The notes beneath the pieces are model-generated. The model searched no databases, was not told where the DNA came from, and saw only the letters and a program-made list of their open reading frames with translations. Positions 43,392-54,713 of a DNA stretch of 64,000 bases are shown here, piece after piece. How positions within the stretch are numbered: position 1 is the first letter of the stretch; the number at the start of each line of letters is the position of its first letter. This DNA is from Adiantum capillus-veneris. Its lineage: Eukaryota; Streptophyta; Polypodiopsida; Polypodiales; Pteridaceae. Made by a program: the position numbers and the translations under genes. The stretch covers positions 42,853,279-42,917,278 of the forward strand of contig CM043970.1 of NCBI GenBank assembly GCA_014529385.2, read 5' to 3'.

Positions 43392-45302
43392 ATGGAGGCT
43401 CCAGCTCAGCCACAGAGGGACTCGCCTAAAGCCCCCTCGCCCGACCCCGCTGAGCCCACCATTCGACTTGCTCTTTCGCCGACAGAGCAAGCGAGCCTTG
43501 CCGCAGAGGTAGAGCGCTTGCAGGCGACTTCTGTCATCTGCAAGGTTCTCGGCACCCGTCCTAGCAGAGGAGAGCTGCGAGACCTTCTCTAGGCCTGCCT
43601 TCTCGCAGAGGTGGGCAAGATCTTGGATGTCTAGATTCTCGGACGGGGGTACTACCAGATCGAGTTTGAGACTTCCGAGATGGCCTCCAAGGTCATAGCT
43701 ATGAGTCCACTGGCCATCCGAGCATCACGCGCCCAGTTTCGACAGTGGCGACATGGTTTTGACCCGACTTCAGATGTGCTTGTAGAGGAGGCAGACATCC
43801 CCATCTCAATTTGCTTTCCGGGTTTACGGAGGGAGTACCTTCCACTTCTCTCCAGGATTGGCTCCGCCATCGGGACTGTCGCGGAGACACCTCGTACGGC
43901 AACATCAGTAGCTGTCAAGGCGGCTGGCATCCCTTCAGTTCGAGTTTTGGTCAGAGATACCCACACGCTCCCGAAGGTCATCCTTCTGCCTCGGGTGAGT
44001 GGGGGTTGGTTTAGACAGAGTGTGGAGTACTCAGGTCTCCCGAACCAGTGCTTCATTTGCAGACAGATGGGCCACCTAGCAAAGGCCTGTCCACGGAGGA
44101 GGCCACAACCTGCACCTCAGCCTCAGCCTCAGCCCCAGCCTGCCAAGGCTGGGCCGCAGCCACAGCCAGCGGCACAGCGCACAGATTCAGAGCCATCCTC
44201 CGAGCCTGGGGCTCCAACGGAGGAGGGGTGGCAGTAGGCCCGTGGCCGTCGACGCCAGGGGCCACAGCGACAGCCTGGCACTCAGAGTGGCCCTCGGGTG
44301 CCTACTCAGCAGCAGTGGGTTCCCACGGGGAACCGCTTTGGTTCTCTTGAGCAGGAGGAGCCCCCTACGCCAGCCTCCACCTCAGCTTCACCCTCGCCAG
44401 CCGCCCCACCTTCAGATTTCCCCTCCTCCTCCACATCCCCTCCCCCGCCCTCTGCTCCCGCCTACTCCCCTCCTCGCCCTCCTGTCTCTGTCGCCCCACC
44501 CCGCTTCTCTTCTCCTCCGCCCCCCCCAGCTCCTTCTCTCCCTCCTCCTGCTCCAGTACCACAGTCGACTCAGGAGACTGGTCCCTCGCCGGCGGCTAGG
44601 AGATCTCTTGGCAGCGCCTTTGCCACGAGTCGCCTAGTGAGAGAGGGTCAACCCTTCTTGCGGCCCCCTCTGCAGATTCAGACATCTTCCCTTGCAGCTA
44701 TCCCTCGTGGTCTGACGAGCATTGACCTCCGACGCCGCTGGGATTTTTTCGACTACGGGTTCACTCGCTTCCTCGGCGATTCCGCAGCAGACCACGAGGC
44801 AGCCTGCTTCAGGGTCCACGCTTTGTTCCTCGCCGCTAGGGAAACAGAGGCCTTGGACTCAGCCGTTGGTTTCTCCTTCCCCCTCTGTGGGAGGACCGAG
44901 ACAAAGTGGTCCCTAGACTCGGTGGTGGGATGGTTGTATACACAGGTTCTCGAGTTCTCTCACCACATGGGAGAACTTGGAGTTACAGATTTGTTGCAGA
45001 CTTTGTGGCCACTAGCCAAGTTTGCGGTGACACCCCCAGACTCAGCTGGATGTAGGCACATTGTGGTATACTTTTTTGTTGATACGCAGTGTTTGCCTTG
45101 CTATGTATACATTCATGAGGACTCCTGGACAGAGGAGGTTGCTTTACGCACGGCTCGCTCTGCTTGGGCGTGGGCCAGGCACTCACTGCAATCTCGCCTA
45201 TCTAGAGGACGCTCGAATGCGGATTACTCCCCATCCAAGCCAGCCTCGAATATAGCCAGTCTTGCTGCTGCGGCAGCATCTGTTCTCTCTCGCTCCCCAT
45301 GA
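43392..45302 (+). pseudogene. LINE ORF1 (gag-like RNA-binding protein)
   Basis: A single frame of 637 codons from ATG 43392 to TGA 45300-45302, interrupted by TAG at about 43590, 43634 and 44235. Each replaces a Gln codon seen in other copies or expected from context. Domains in order: a DUF4283-like N-terminal fold (VERLQATSVICKVLGTRPSR, RAQFRQWRHGFDP), a zinc knuckle CFICRQMGHLAKAC at about 44050-44092, a Pro/Ser-rich linker (44340-44560), and a conserved C-terminal block (WSLDSVVGWLYTQ, TDLLQTLWPLAKF, HIVVYFF). The stop overlaps the ORF2 start as ATGA. The protein would coat LINE RNA. Confidence 0.85.
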
Positions 45303-48300
45303 GGATCGTCTCGTGGAACGTGCAGGGACTAGGTGGGCCCCAGTTTCAGCGACAGCGGGGCCGATTGCATCAGGAGCTTTAGCGTTGCCTTGTGGGAGGA
45401 GAGATTGATCTCCTTATGCTTCAGGAGCACCATTTGTCTGAGAGCCGCATTCGGCGATGTGGTCAGATTTTGCGTGGACGGTATGATACCTTTTGGTCAG
45501 TTGCTTTTGGACCTGGAGGCATCCTGGGTGGGGTATGTATGACTATTGCGGACTCATTGCAGCAGGCCATTGTGGGCAGAGGGATTATTGTGCCAGGCAG
45601 GGCTCAATGGATTACTATGCAACTTCAGGGTGGCCTTGTGGGCTTCCTGAACATCTATGCGCCCAATGTGGCGAGTGCTCGTGCAGAGTTTTGGTCACAG
45701 ATTGTCGAGTCTTTGCCACAGGTTGACCATTGGTGTGTAGGAAGGGACTTCAACATGTTGGAGGACCCTTCTGACAGGATCGGAGGCAGCCATGCTACTG
45801 TGCATGGAGTCGAGTTAGCAGCTTGGGAGAGGTTGTGTATGACTTTGAGGGTCTCGGATACATGGCAGCATTCTGGCTTTGTGAGGCCTCCATAGAGTCT
45901 TGCCTTCTCTAGATCGGACCGCAGAGTGGGAGAAGTGAATCTATCGCGGATAGATCGCTTCTACACTAGTGACCACTTCATTGACTTGGGGGGCTCAGTG
46001 GACATCCTGGCAGGGACATCCTTCTCGGACCATGCACCAGTGATCCTCACAGTGGCAGACAGGCAGAGGAGTGGGAGCACGATGCTTCGCATCCCAGAGT
46101 GGGTCTTGTTGGACTCAGCACTCAAAGAGAGGGTAGAGGCTCTCTGGACAGAGGGCATGGACAGCCAGGCTCTACCTGCAGACAGAGTGGCCTTAGGCCT
46201 AGCTCAGCTTAGCCACTTTTTTCTACAGGAGTCTCTGGCTCGACGGGCTGCAGCGAGAGAGGAGCAGCAGCGTCTCAGACGAGGCATTGCTTCACTACAG
46301 AGGATGCAGGAGCAGCATCCAGACAGTCCATGGTTGGAGGAGCAGTTACAGCAGGCTCGATAGGAGCTTGCTTGCACAGAGGAGAGGCGCCATGAGTTTG
46401 CCTTTCACCGACAGGCATCTCAGTGGACTCAGGTGGGTGACAGAGTGACTGATGCTTTTTTTGAGACAGTGGGACCTCGGCACTCGCATGCCAAGGTCAA
46501 TCAGTTGAGGAGACCAGATGGGTCAATTGTTTGTGAGCCCGAGGATATGCGTGCAGTTGCTACTGACTTTTACCGTGAGTTACTGTCGGCTGAGCCCCAG
46601 TCAAAGAGACAGGATGCATGCAGGGAGCAGGTTTGGGCACGGATGCCTTGTCTTGTGACTGAGGAGATGCGCCAGAGGCTAGAGATACCTCTTCAGCTTG
46701 AGGAGCTGCACACGGCTCTTAGGGCCCTCCCTCGTGGTAGCTATCCAGGTGAGGATGGGCTGACTCCCAGTTTCTTCTTGGAGTACTAGGACCTGCTTGG
46801 CCCAGATCTGTGTAGTGCCTTTCAGTACATTCTGCTCACAGGAGTGATGCCGGATAGCATGAGTGAGGGCCTGATTTACCTCATTCCAAAGGAGGGTGGC
46901 TCCTTGGATGAGATTCGTCTGTGGCGCCCCATCACCATCCTAAACTCAGCCTACAAAATTCTTGCCAAGGCTCTGAGTTTGAGGATTCAGCCACTTTTGG
47001 AGAGTCTTATACATGGGACTCAGACAGGTTTTGTCAAGGAACGCAGTATCCTTGACAACATCTTCACCTTCTGGGAGGCTTCTGCCTTGGCACGACTCCG
47101 TGGGGAGGACGTTGTGATTCTTCTTCTCGATTTTGAGAAGGCATACGACAAAGTTGACTGGGACTTTCTAGAGGGCACGCTACGCAGGATGGGCTTCTCA
47201 GATGCTTGGATCAGAGGGGTGTCAGCTTTGTACAGACAGGCTCACAGTCAGGTGCTTTTGGCAGGCGGTAGAGGTGAGCGCTTCCTGCTCACACGATCGG
47301 TCAGACAGGGTTGTCCTCTTGCCCCCTTTCTCTTTCTGTTCTATGCGGAGGCGATGAGCAGATTTTTGGTGTCACAGCAGGTTGGTCTGAGAGGCTTAGC
47401 ACTCCTTATACGGGGAGATGAGCTTCTGGACGCTGAGTTTGCCGACGACTCGGCCTTGTACTTAGAGGGCCAGGAGGCCAATTTACACAGATGTGAGCAG
47501 GCTTTGGAGACCTTCTGTTGTGCATTGGGCGCACTGATCAACTGAAGAAAGACAGTGGCTTTCTCGGTTGGCAGTGCTCTTGTGCCAGATTGGATGCCAA
47601 GAGAGGGTTTCAGGTGGATTTCTCCAGGGACTGCAGTTCGGTACTTGGGTTGTCAGGTTGGTTTGGACTTGTCCCCCGAGCAGCAGATTGCTCCTCTTCT
47701 CCTGTCCATTAGGAGAAAGCTGTTACATTGGAGCTCAGCACGACTTTCGCTGGCTGGTAGAGTAGTAGTTGCCAACCAGGTGTTGTTGGCGACTATGTGG
47801 TACATCACTTCTTGCTGGATCTTCTCGAGTTCTTGTATCAGCTAGGTAGAGAGGCTTATGAGGAACTTCCTTTGGTCAGGTCGCGACTCTCAGATTGCCC
47901 GAGCCAAGGTGGCTTGGTCAGTCATCACACTTCCTTGTTCTCAGGGAGAGCTTGGGATCATTGATCCAGCACAGCAGAGCAGAGCCCTTCTTGGGAAGTT
48001 CGTCGTCAGAGGACTTCTTCCAGGCGAGGAGCCCTGGAAGGAGTTCTTGCTGCAGAGGCTTCGTGCCAGGGTGCCTCAGTCAAGAGGCCCTTGGCAACCT
48101 TCGACCAGATGGATCTTTACAGAGCTACGCGGAGTTGGTTTGAGCAAGAGACTGGAGGACCGATTTGCTGTGAGTTTGCTTCGATCTTGGGAGCTCTTAC
48201 GGCGTGGCCTAGAGCAGAGACCGCCGACGTGCACAGAGGAGCGCCTACGGCAGCCCCTCGTCTGGAACCCCATGGTTAGCACTCAGAGAGGCCACTTGGT

Positions 48301-49094
48301 TGGGAGTCGGCCTCATGTTTCTTGGGGTCCCATGGCAGCTGGTCCAGCTCGCTTTCTAGGTGACTGGCTAGAGCTCACAGGTTTGTCGGAGGAGATGCAG
48401 ACTGTCCAGCTACAGGGCATGAGAGGGGTGCAGAGCATGTGTCAGGACATCTCAGAGTCAGTTCCAGCTGAGTGGCTCACGCCTCTCGAGCCAGTAGCAC
48501 CCCGGTGGATGGGAGCCTTCTCATTTCAGTCAGGGCTTGCTCAGAGACTGTCCGAGTCCTGTTCTTCGAGCTTCAGGGTGGGGGACGATTACAGCGAGTT
48601 GCAGTAGAGGCCCCGCAGGTAGCAGAGTGCTGTTTCCAGAGGATCCGAGTTGTGGGCATCTGTGGGAGGACTTGCGTCATAGACCCTGACCCAGCATCTC
48701 TTGAGACAGGACACTGGAGGCTATGGGCTTGGGAGTGTTGTCCACTGGCACGAGTACAGTGGGATCCTGGTGAGTGGCTTTGGAGGGACCCCTTCTCTTC
48801 TGCAGACCGCCCAGGAGTCCCTTTCTTTCAGTACACTGTTCGGCTTGGACGTCATATACTGGCAGCACAGAGAGAGGCCCGCCCCGCTGCAGCACGTCAT
48901 TGGCAGGAGGAGGGCCTCACAATTGAGTTCTTGGCAGCTTTTTGGCAGAGGCTATGAGACTCCAGACAGCCGAGGCGCGTCACTTTGTTCCAGTGGTTGG
49001 TTGCACACAGAGCCACAGCAGTAGGGAGCTGGCTTGTGCATAGTGGTCTCTCGGCCGCATGTACAGCATGTGACCAGTTGGTGGAGAGTCAACG
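45299..49094 (+). pseudogene. LINE ORF2, endonuclease and RT (5' part, interrupted by element D)
   Basis: ATG 45299 overlaps the ORF1 stop. The endonuclease shows IVSWNVQGLG, LLMLQEHHL, FLNIYAPN, DFNMLEDPSDR, LSRIDRFYTS and SFSDHAPVIL. The RT shows LIYLIPKEGG, WRPITILNSAYKILAKAL, QTGFVKERSILDN, LLDFEKAYDKVDW (catalytic Asp), VRQGCPLAPFLF and EFADDSALYLEG (FADD catalytic box). One frame holds from 45299 to about 48500, broken only by stops near 45370, 45891, 46360, 46786, 47542 and 47840; one frameshift lies near 48500-48570. The C-terminal zinc-finger part continues at 57796 after element D. Confidence 0.88.
49090..49094. repeat. target-site duplication CAACG, left copy (element D)
   Basis: CAACG here and at 57791-57795, directly next to the two LTR ends. 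Joining the flanks restores LINE ORF2 continuity (VESQR then QCLWDCP). Confidence 0.92.
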
Positions 49095-50570
49095 TGTAAC
49101 CGGCCTGTTTGATCCAAAAAGGGCGGTAGACTTTACTTTAAACCTTGATTTAGCTTTCACCCATTATTAGTCGTCTATTTTACCTGTACTTTCAAGACAC
49201 TGCAAAGGGGAGAGGGATACAGGCTGCTAGATTGCACCTGTATGAGTAGACGGACACCAGATTGGCCCCTAACTTAGGCGCCCCTTTCGGTATTTCTTTA
49301 TTATTCAAAAGAGGGAATAAACGCTGTGGTTCCTACAAGCTGCCCCGCACAAACTCGGCTGAATTTCCACTGTTCCAGCCCGATTTCGGCAGCATAACTG
49401 TACTAGAACCCTTCACGGTCAGTATTCCCACGCATTGACTAACTTTCCCGACGCATACGGGCACTTTGCAAAACCTGGCGAGAATCTGCAGCACGCTGAA
49501 TTCTCTGTTTTCAGCCCTGAAAATGCTCCAGATCGCCTGTACAGCGGTCCCCTTGCGTCCCCGAACCTCCTGGGGGTATTAGGGTCCGTTTAGGGCCAAA
49601 ACCCTAAACCTGCAAAAATACACAGCAGGCTGTAATTCACTGTTTCGGGCTCCGTTTCGCGTGCCGGTCACATCCCTAGCAAGTCCTCGAGCTCCCGCAC
49701 CTGTAGGGCTACTTGCCCTTTGAATCGGACGAGATTTCTGGCGTGAAACCTCTCCGAATTCACCTGTACCTGCGGGGGGATTAGCCGCTAGCTAATCCAG
49801 TACCTGTGCAAGAGGCTCTTGCCTCGGCAATCGCGCATGAACCCACACAACTGTACATTGGTCAAATGAAGAGCCCACTAGAGGGGCATAACATACTGCC
49901 AAAGGGGAGAGAGAGGGCAGTGCGTAGCGTGCAGGGCATCACTCCTGGCACCGCACTGTGCATAAGAGGGAAAGCAAGCACTCCATAGCTCTTAACCTGT
50001 GACAAAATCAGCAAATGAGCCCTTCTTCCCTTCAAATTCAGCGCCAACTCTCTCTTGCATTAGAAACTGCACCAGAATGTGCCACTTGGCACATTTACAA
50101 GCATTTTCCCGTTTCGGGGTTGCCACCTAAAAATATCCCAACCGGTTGCCCAGTTGACTTCACGGCAGAGTAAGAAAATGTTCCCTTTGTCATTCCGGAG
50201 GTAATGACGCCAACACATTTTCAGGTCCCAAAATAGCAGTTCCCTAAATTTTAGGAGATGCTGCCATTATATCTTTCTAGGTCATCCGACCCTCTTTGTA
50301 CACTGTGGCCACATCCAAAACTGAAATGTAGCCTCTGTAGCAAAGGATTCCACTTTGGCTAGTCAATGACCCCACTTGGCTAACCATAGTCCTTGTCCAA
50401 CCTTAGTGCTCTCTTGCCCTCAGGCCTGGACTCCCTCTGGACAGTTCCACACTAGCTATGCAATGCAGGGCAGTTAGATTTCCCGAGGGGTGTTTCCAAA
50501 AAGTGAAAGTAAATAGATAATAAGAAAGAAATCAACAAAAAGGATAGATAGTAGTCACACGCTGGTGACA
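49095..50570 (-). repeat. 3' LTR of element D
   Basis: 1476 bp. On the minus strand it starts TGTCACCAGCG and ends CCGGTTACA. The conserved AAATACCGAAAGGGGCGCC block is present on the minus strand at 49277-49295. A 60-codon frame at 49806-49988 is duplicated in the other LTR and is not considered a gene. Confidence 0.93.
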
Positions 50571-50587
50571 TACCCCCCTCTTGAAAT
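50571..50587 (-). promoter_or_regulatory. polypurine tract of element D
   Basis: On the minus strand ATTTCAAGAGGGGGGTA abuts the LTR start TGTCAC, giving the plus-strand primer. Element B has the same tract at 58659-58675 except for its first base. Confidence 0.85.
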
Positions 50588-51143
50588 CTCAAACGTCCTC
50601 GTTTGCATCTATGTCGTACATGCTTACTGTCAACACTGATGTATTCAATACCTGTCGACACATATACGACACATACATGCTCATTGTCAACCCTGGTGTA
50701 TTCAACACCTCGTCGACTCATGTATTGCCTGCGTGTGAACCCTGTCCCAATGACATAGTGGTAGCTTCGCACTCTGCCATTGCTTTGAGTCACTAACTTT
50801 CCAATGACAAAATGGTAGCTGCACATTTTGCCACTGTCTTATAGTACACGTTGGATCCCGTAACACTTTCGAGCATATCCAAACCGACAGTTTAAGAATG
50901 CAGTTACACATGTACTCTTCAATAGAAGCAATCACTGTATCCTTGACAAACTGACAAGAAATACTCACTTCTATAGCACTAATCAAACTTTTGGACATTC
51001 CATAAGAGCAATTGCCAAACTGACAATCTGTACAGCTCTAACATTCATGTAACAGGTATTTGATTTGAGCTCACTTTAAATACCATGTACATCATTTGTT
51101 TCAGAAGCCATTGTCACACTGACAATCCATGTAGCTTTGAAAC

Positions 51144-54100
51144 TCAAGGGGTCAAGGTAGGTTGCAAATCGAAGGCTTCCAGGTAAAGTGATAACACAGT
51201 TGGTGACTCTGCAAGTTCACCTTCTTCCATCCACTTAGCATCCATTGGTGGATAGTTTCTGAACTTTACCAAGTAACGCCTGGCAACCTTGCCTTTCACT
51301 TTCCTTTCTTTGTGTGCCAAAATCTGTTCAGGGACCAAGATCTCGTCAAGTTCCTCGACTTCCGGCTGATCTTCAGCTGGTATATCTTCTGGCACATCAC
51401 CCACATAGGGTCTGAGAAGACTCACATGAAATGCATTGTGAATCTTCCAACTGTCAGGCAATTTCAGCCTATATGCAACATCACTGATTATGTCGCACAC
51501 TTGAAAAGGCCCATAGTAACGCATGCTGAGCTTTGGAAACAGTCTTTCCTTGCCCTTCATCTTCTTTAACCTTGCCTTTTCAAACCGTAGAAGCACCCAA
51601 TCACCAAGTGAATATACCACTTCACGACGGTGACGATCAGCTGCTTTCTTTTGCTTTGCCTGAGTCCTTTCTAAGGCCAGTTTGACCTTCTTGTACATTT
51701 CATCCATGTCTTGAACATACTTATCTGCTTCAAATATCTTGTCCTTTGTATGCAGTATGGGAGGAACTTTCTTGCCACCTTCAACTATCTCAAAAGGTGC
51801 CTTGCCAGTTGATGAATGCACTGTATTATTGTATGCATATTCCACCAATGGCAAATACTGCTCCCACTTTCCTTTATGCTCTGACACATAGGACTTCAGC
51901 AGATCTAGGACAGTAGAATTTGCCTCTTCTGACTGCCCATCTGTTTGAGGATGAAATGACGAAGAGAATTTGAGCGTGGTACCCATATTCTCAAACAAGC
52001 CTCTCCAGAACAAACTAGTCATGCGTGGATCACGGTCGCTAATAATCGACTGTGGCATGCCATGATACTTGAAAATATTGCTCATAAACAAGCGTGCCAT
52101 CTGATCTGGCTTTATCTTCTTCCTGACAGGAATAAAATGAGCCTGTTTGCTGAATCTGCAAATAATGGTCCAAATACCATCATTTCCTGTCTGCGTTCTT
52201 GGAAGATCAAAGATAAAATCCATAGCAATACTTTCCCATGGTTTATCTGGAATAGGTAGTGGTTGCAATAACCCTGGTGCCTTTTGCCTGTCAAACTTGA
52301 CTTTTTGGCATATTAGGCATTCTCGCACAAAGGCATCCACATCCCTTCTCAATGTAGGCCAATAGAAGAATGTCTCAACCGCTTTAACTGTAGCATCGAT
52401 ACCACGATGCCCTGCATACGGTGGGACATGACTCTCTTCCATAACTTTGCGTCGTAATGGCTTTGTGACACACAATCTGCCATGCATCATCATGAACCCG
52501 TCTTTAAGAAGATAGTGTTCATGACGTTGTCCATCCATTAGTTGCTCGAAGACCCTTGCAAAATCTTCATCATTTGCATACTGTTCTCTCATATCATCAA
52601 GTTCATGATGATAAGGAATCGACACAGCTGAAATTTGTGGCTTCCTTGACAAGGCATCAGCCACAACGTTCTTCTTGCCTTCCACATGCACAATCTGAAA
52701 ATGGAACATGGACAAGATATTTGCCCATCGCATATGCTTCTCAGATAACTTTGTCTGTGTCAAGAAGTATCGCAAGGTCTGATGGTCAGTTTGGACAACA
52801 AAGTCTGCACCTAGCAGGTAGTGTTTCCAACTTAAGAGCGCATGAATCACAGCCAGTAACTCTTTCTCATAGACCTGCATGGTCATCTCTGGCCCTTGCA
52901 AAATTCTGCTCTCATAGGCTACTACCCTGCCATCTTGCATTAGCACTGCACCAATGCTACTACCGCAGGCATCACACTGGACCACAAATGACTTCCTAAG
53001 ATCTGGCAACACAATGACTGGATCTGAAGTCATCTTTTCCTTTAAGAGATTAAAAGCTGAAATCTCTTTCTGTGTCCATCTAAAGGTGACTGCCTTCTTT
53101 TGAAGAGCATGTAAAGGTGAAGCAATCTCAGCGAAATTTCGGATAAACCTTCTGTAATAGGAGCATAGTCCCAAAAAGCTTCGGACATCATGCACCGTCT
53201 TCAAATTTGGCCATGACTTGATCACTTCAACTTTTGCAGGATCCATTCTGACACCATCCTTTGAGACAATGTGTCCCAGAAAGTGAATCTCTTCCAGAAA
53301 AAACTCACTTTTCTTTGCATTGATGAGCAACCTATGACTGCGTAGCTCTTCGAACACAATGGCCAAGTGATGCCTATGCTCCTCTTCATTCTTTGAGTAG
53401 ACTATCATGTCATCAAAGAATGTACCAACAAACTGCTGGTGTGGACGGAAAATTCTGTCCATCATCCTATTGAACGTAGCAGGAGCATTTGTGAGACCAA
53501 AGGGCATCACTAAAAATTCGTAAAGGCCAAACGTCGTTCTAAAAGCAGTCTTATGCACATCCTCTGATCTAATGCGGATCTGATGGTACCCACTCTTTAG
53601 ATCTATCCTGCTAAACATAACTGCTCCTTCTAATTTGTCCATAATATCATCAATTCTAGGTATAGGGAACCTATTCTTGATGGTATTCTTGTTCAGTGCA
53701 CGGTAGTCGATGCACATACGCCATGAGCCATCCTTTTTCTGCACCAACAACACTGGAGAACAGAATGGAGATGAACTGGGCTGAATCAGCCCCTTTTCTA
53801 ACAGCTCCTGTACTTGGCCCATTATCTCTTTCTGCTGAGCCGCACTAACCCTGTACGGAGGCTTATTTGGTGGGCTACTGCCTGGCACCAAATCTATCGC
53901 ATGGTCCTCGGGTCTCTCTGGCGGTAATTGAGATGGTAATGAATCAGAGAAACAGTCACTATACTGTTGTAAAAACATTGACCTTTCTTTATCTAGCACA
54001 GATAAATTTGATTCATCACAATCTGACACTTCACGTGCAAAAACCAAGTACGCAGAAAGATGCTTTTTCATTACAGACGTAATAGCAGAAGCTGATACAG

Positions 54101-54713
54101 TAGGAATAGACTCCCCTTTAAGCTTTACATCCAGAATGTGAGTCTTTCCCCTGCTCTGTACAGTGATCTTTTTGTTGTAGGCATCCATGATTCCCTGTAC
54201 ACGAAACAACCAAGGAATACCTAACAACACATCACATCCGTCCAGTGGCATGATGTAAAATTCTTCAGCATCTACATAGGACTGGATATGTAGACGCAAC
54301 TTTCCAATGATGGGTGTCACAGCCTCTGTATGGCCAGGACATGCCAAACCTGCCTCTACTGTATACCCCATCTCTTCAGGTCTGATTCCCAACTTTGAAG
54401 CCAATTCTAGGGAAATGAAGTTGGCTTTGGCACCTGGATCAAAGAAGATAAGCACTGTTTGATCCCTGACCTTTCCCCATGCTCTGCAAAGCTCACTTGC
54501 ATCTGAATTTGGCTTGTCGCCCATCATATCTGGCACTAGACCAGCCATGGGCTTCTTTCCTTTCTTGTCTTCCTTGTCATCAGAATCAGCTGGCCTTTTC
54601 TTTGTAGGACAGTTGTAAGCAATGTCGCCAGGCTGCTCACATATAAAGCATTTGTTCTCTGTCCTCATACCTTCTTTTGCTCTTCTAACTTGCAAGGAAA
54701 ACGTCTTTTCCAT
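51144..54713 (-). CDS. element D pol polyprotein (protease, RT, RNase H, integrase, chromodomain)
   Basis: 1189 codons from ATG 54713, or 1174 from the ATG at 54668 that overlaps the gag stop. In order: zinc-knuckle-like CFICEQPGDIAYNC (22-35; the usual His is Asp30); protease FFDPGAKANFIS with Asp92; RT with [12 protein letters not shown] and the catalytic TFFDDMIVYS near 433; RNase H (VVQCDACGSSIGAVLM, DHQTLRYF, NVVADALSRK); integrase HHCC finger (GHRGIDATVKAVETFFYWPT, CLICQKVK); a D,D-35-E core with Asp near 832 and 893 and Glu near 925; and a C-terminal chromodomain (about 1120-1178: EILVPEQILAH, RRYLVKFRNYPP, AKWMEEGELAES). The chromodomain of such elements guides integration to modified chromatin. 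All catalytic residues of the four enzymes appear present. Confidence 0.93.
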   Translation of the reverse strand: MEKTFSLQVRRAKEGMRTENKCFICEQPGDIAYNCPTKKRPADSDDKEDKKGKKPMAGLVPDMMGDKPNSDASELCRAWGKVRDQTVLIFFDPGAKANFISLELASKLGIRPEEMGYTVEAGLACPGHTEAVTPIIGKLRLHIQSYVDAEEFYIMPLDGCDVLLGIPWLFRVQGIMDAYNKKITVQSRGKTHILDVKLKGESIPTVSASAITSVMKKHLSAYLVFAREVSDCDESNLSVLDKERSMFLQQYSDCFSDSLPSQLPPERPEDHAIDLVPGSSPPNKPPYRVSAAQQKEIMGQVQELLEKGLIQPSSSPFCSPVLLVQKKDGSWRMCIDYRALNKNTIKNRFPIPRIDDIMDKLEGAVMFSRIDLKSGYHQIRIRSEDVHKTAFRTTFGLYEFLVMPFGLTNAPATFNRMMDRIFRPHQQFVGTFFDDMIVYSKNEEEHRHHLAIVFEELRSHRLLINAKKSEFFLEEIHFLGHIVSKDGVRMDPAKVEVIKSWPNLKTVHDVRSFLGLCSYYRRFIRNFAEIASPLHALQKKAVTFRWTQKEISAFNLLKEKMTSDPVIVLPDLRKSFVVQCDACGSSIGAVLMQDGRVVAYESRILQGPEMTMQVYEKELLAVIHALLSWKHYLLGADFVVQTDHQTLRYFLTQTKLSEKHMRWANILSMFHFQIVHVEGKKNVVADALSRKPQISAVSIPYHHELDDMREQYANDEDFARVFEQLMDGQRHEHYLLKDGFMMMHGRLCVTKPLRRKVMEESHVPPYAGHRGIDATVKAVETFFYWPTLRRDVDAFVRECLICQKVKFDRQKAPGLLQPLPIPDKPWESIAMDFIFDLPRTQTGNDGIWTIICRFSKQAHFIPVRKKIKPDQMARLFMSNIFKYHGMPQSIISDRDPRMTSLFWRGLFENMGTTLKFSSSFHPQTDGQSEEANSTVLDLLKSYVSEHKGKWEQYLPLVEYAYNNTVHSSTGKAPFEIVEGGKKVPPILHTKDKIFEADKYVQDMDEMYKKVKLALERTQAKQKKAADRHRREVVYSLGDWVLLRFEKARLKKMKGKERLFPKLSMRYYGPFQVCDIISDVAYRLKLPDSWKIHNAFHVSLLRPYVGDVPEDIPAEDQPEVEELDEILVPEQILAHKERKVKGKVARRYLVKFRNYPPMDAKWMEEGELAESPTVLSLYLEAFDLQPTLTP

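Noticed and set aside
49806-49988. 60-codon open frame duplicated at 57026-57208
   Set aside because: It lies inside the two identical LTRs of element D and has no recognisable motif; the duplication follows from the LTR pair, not from selection on a protein.
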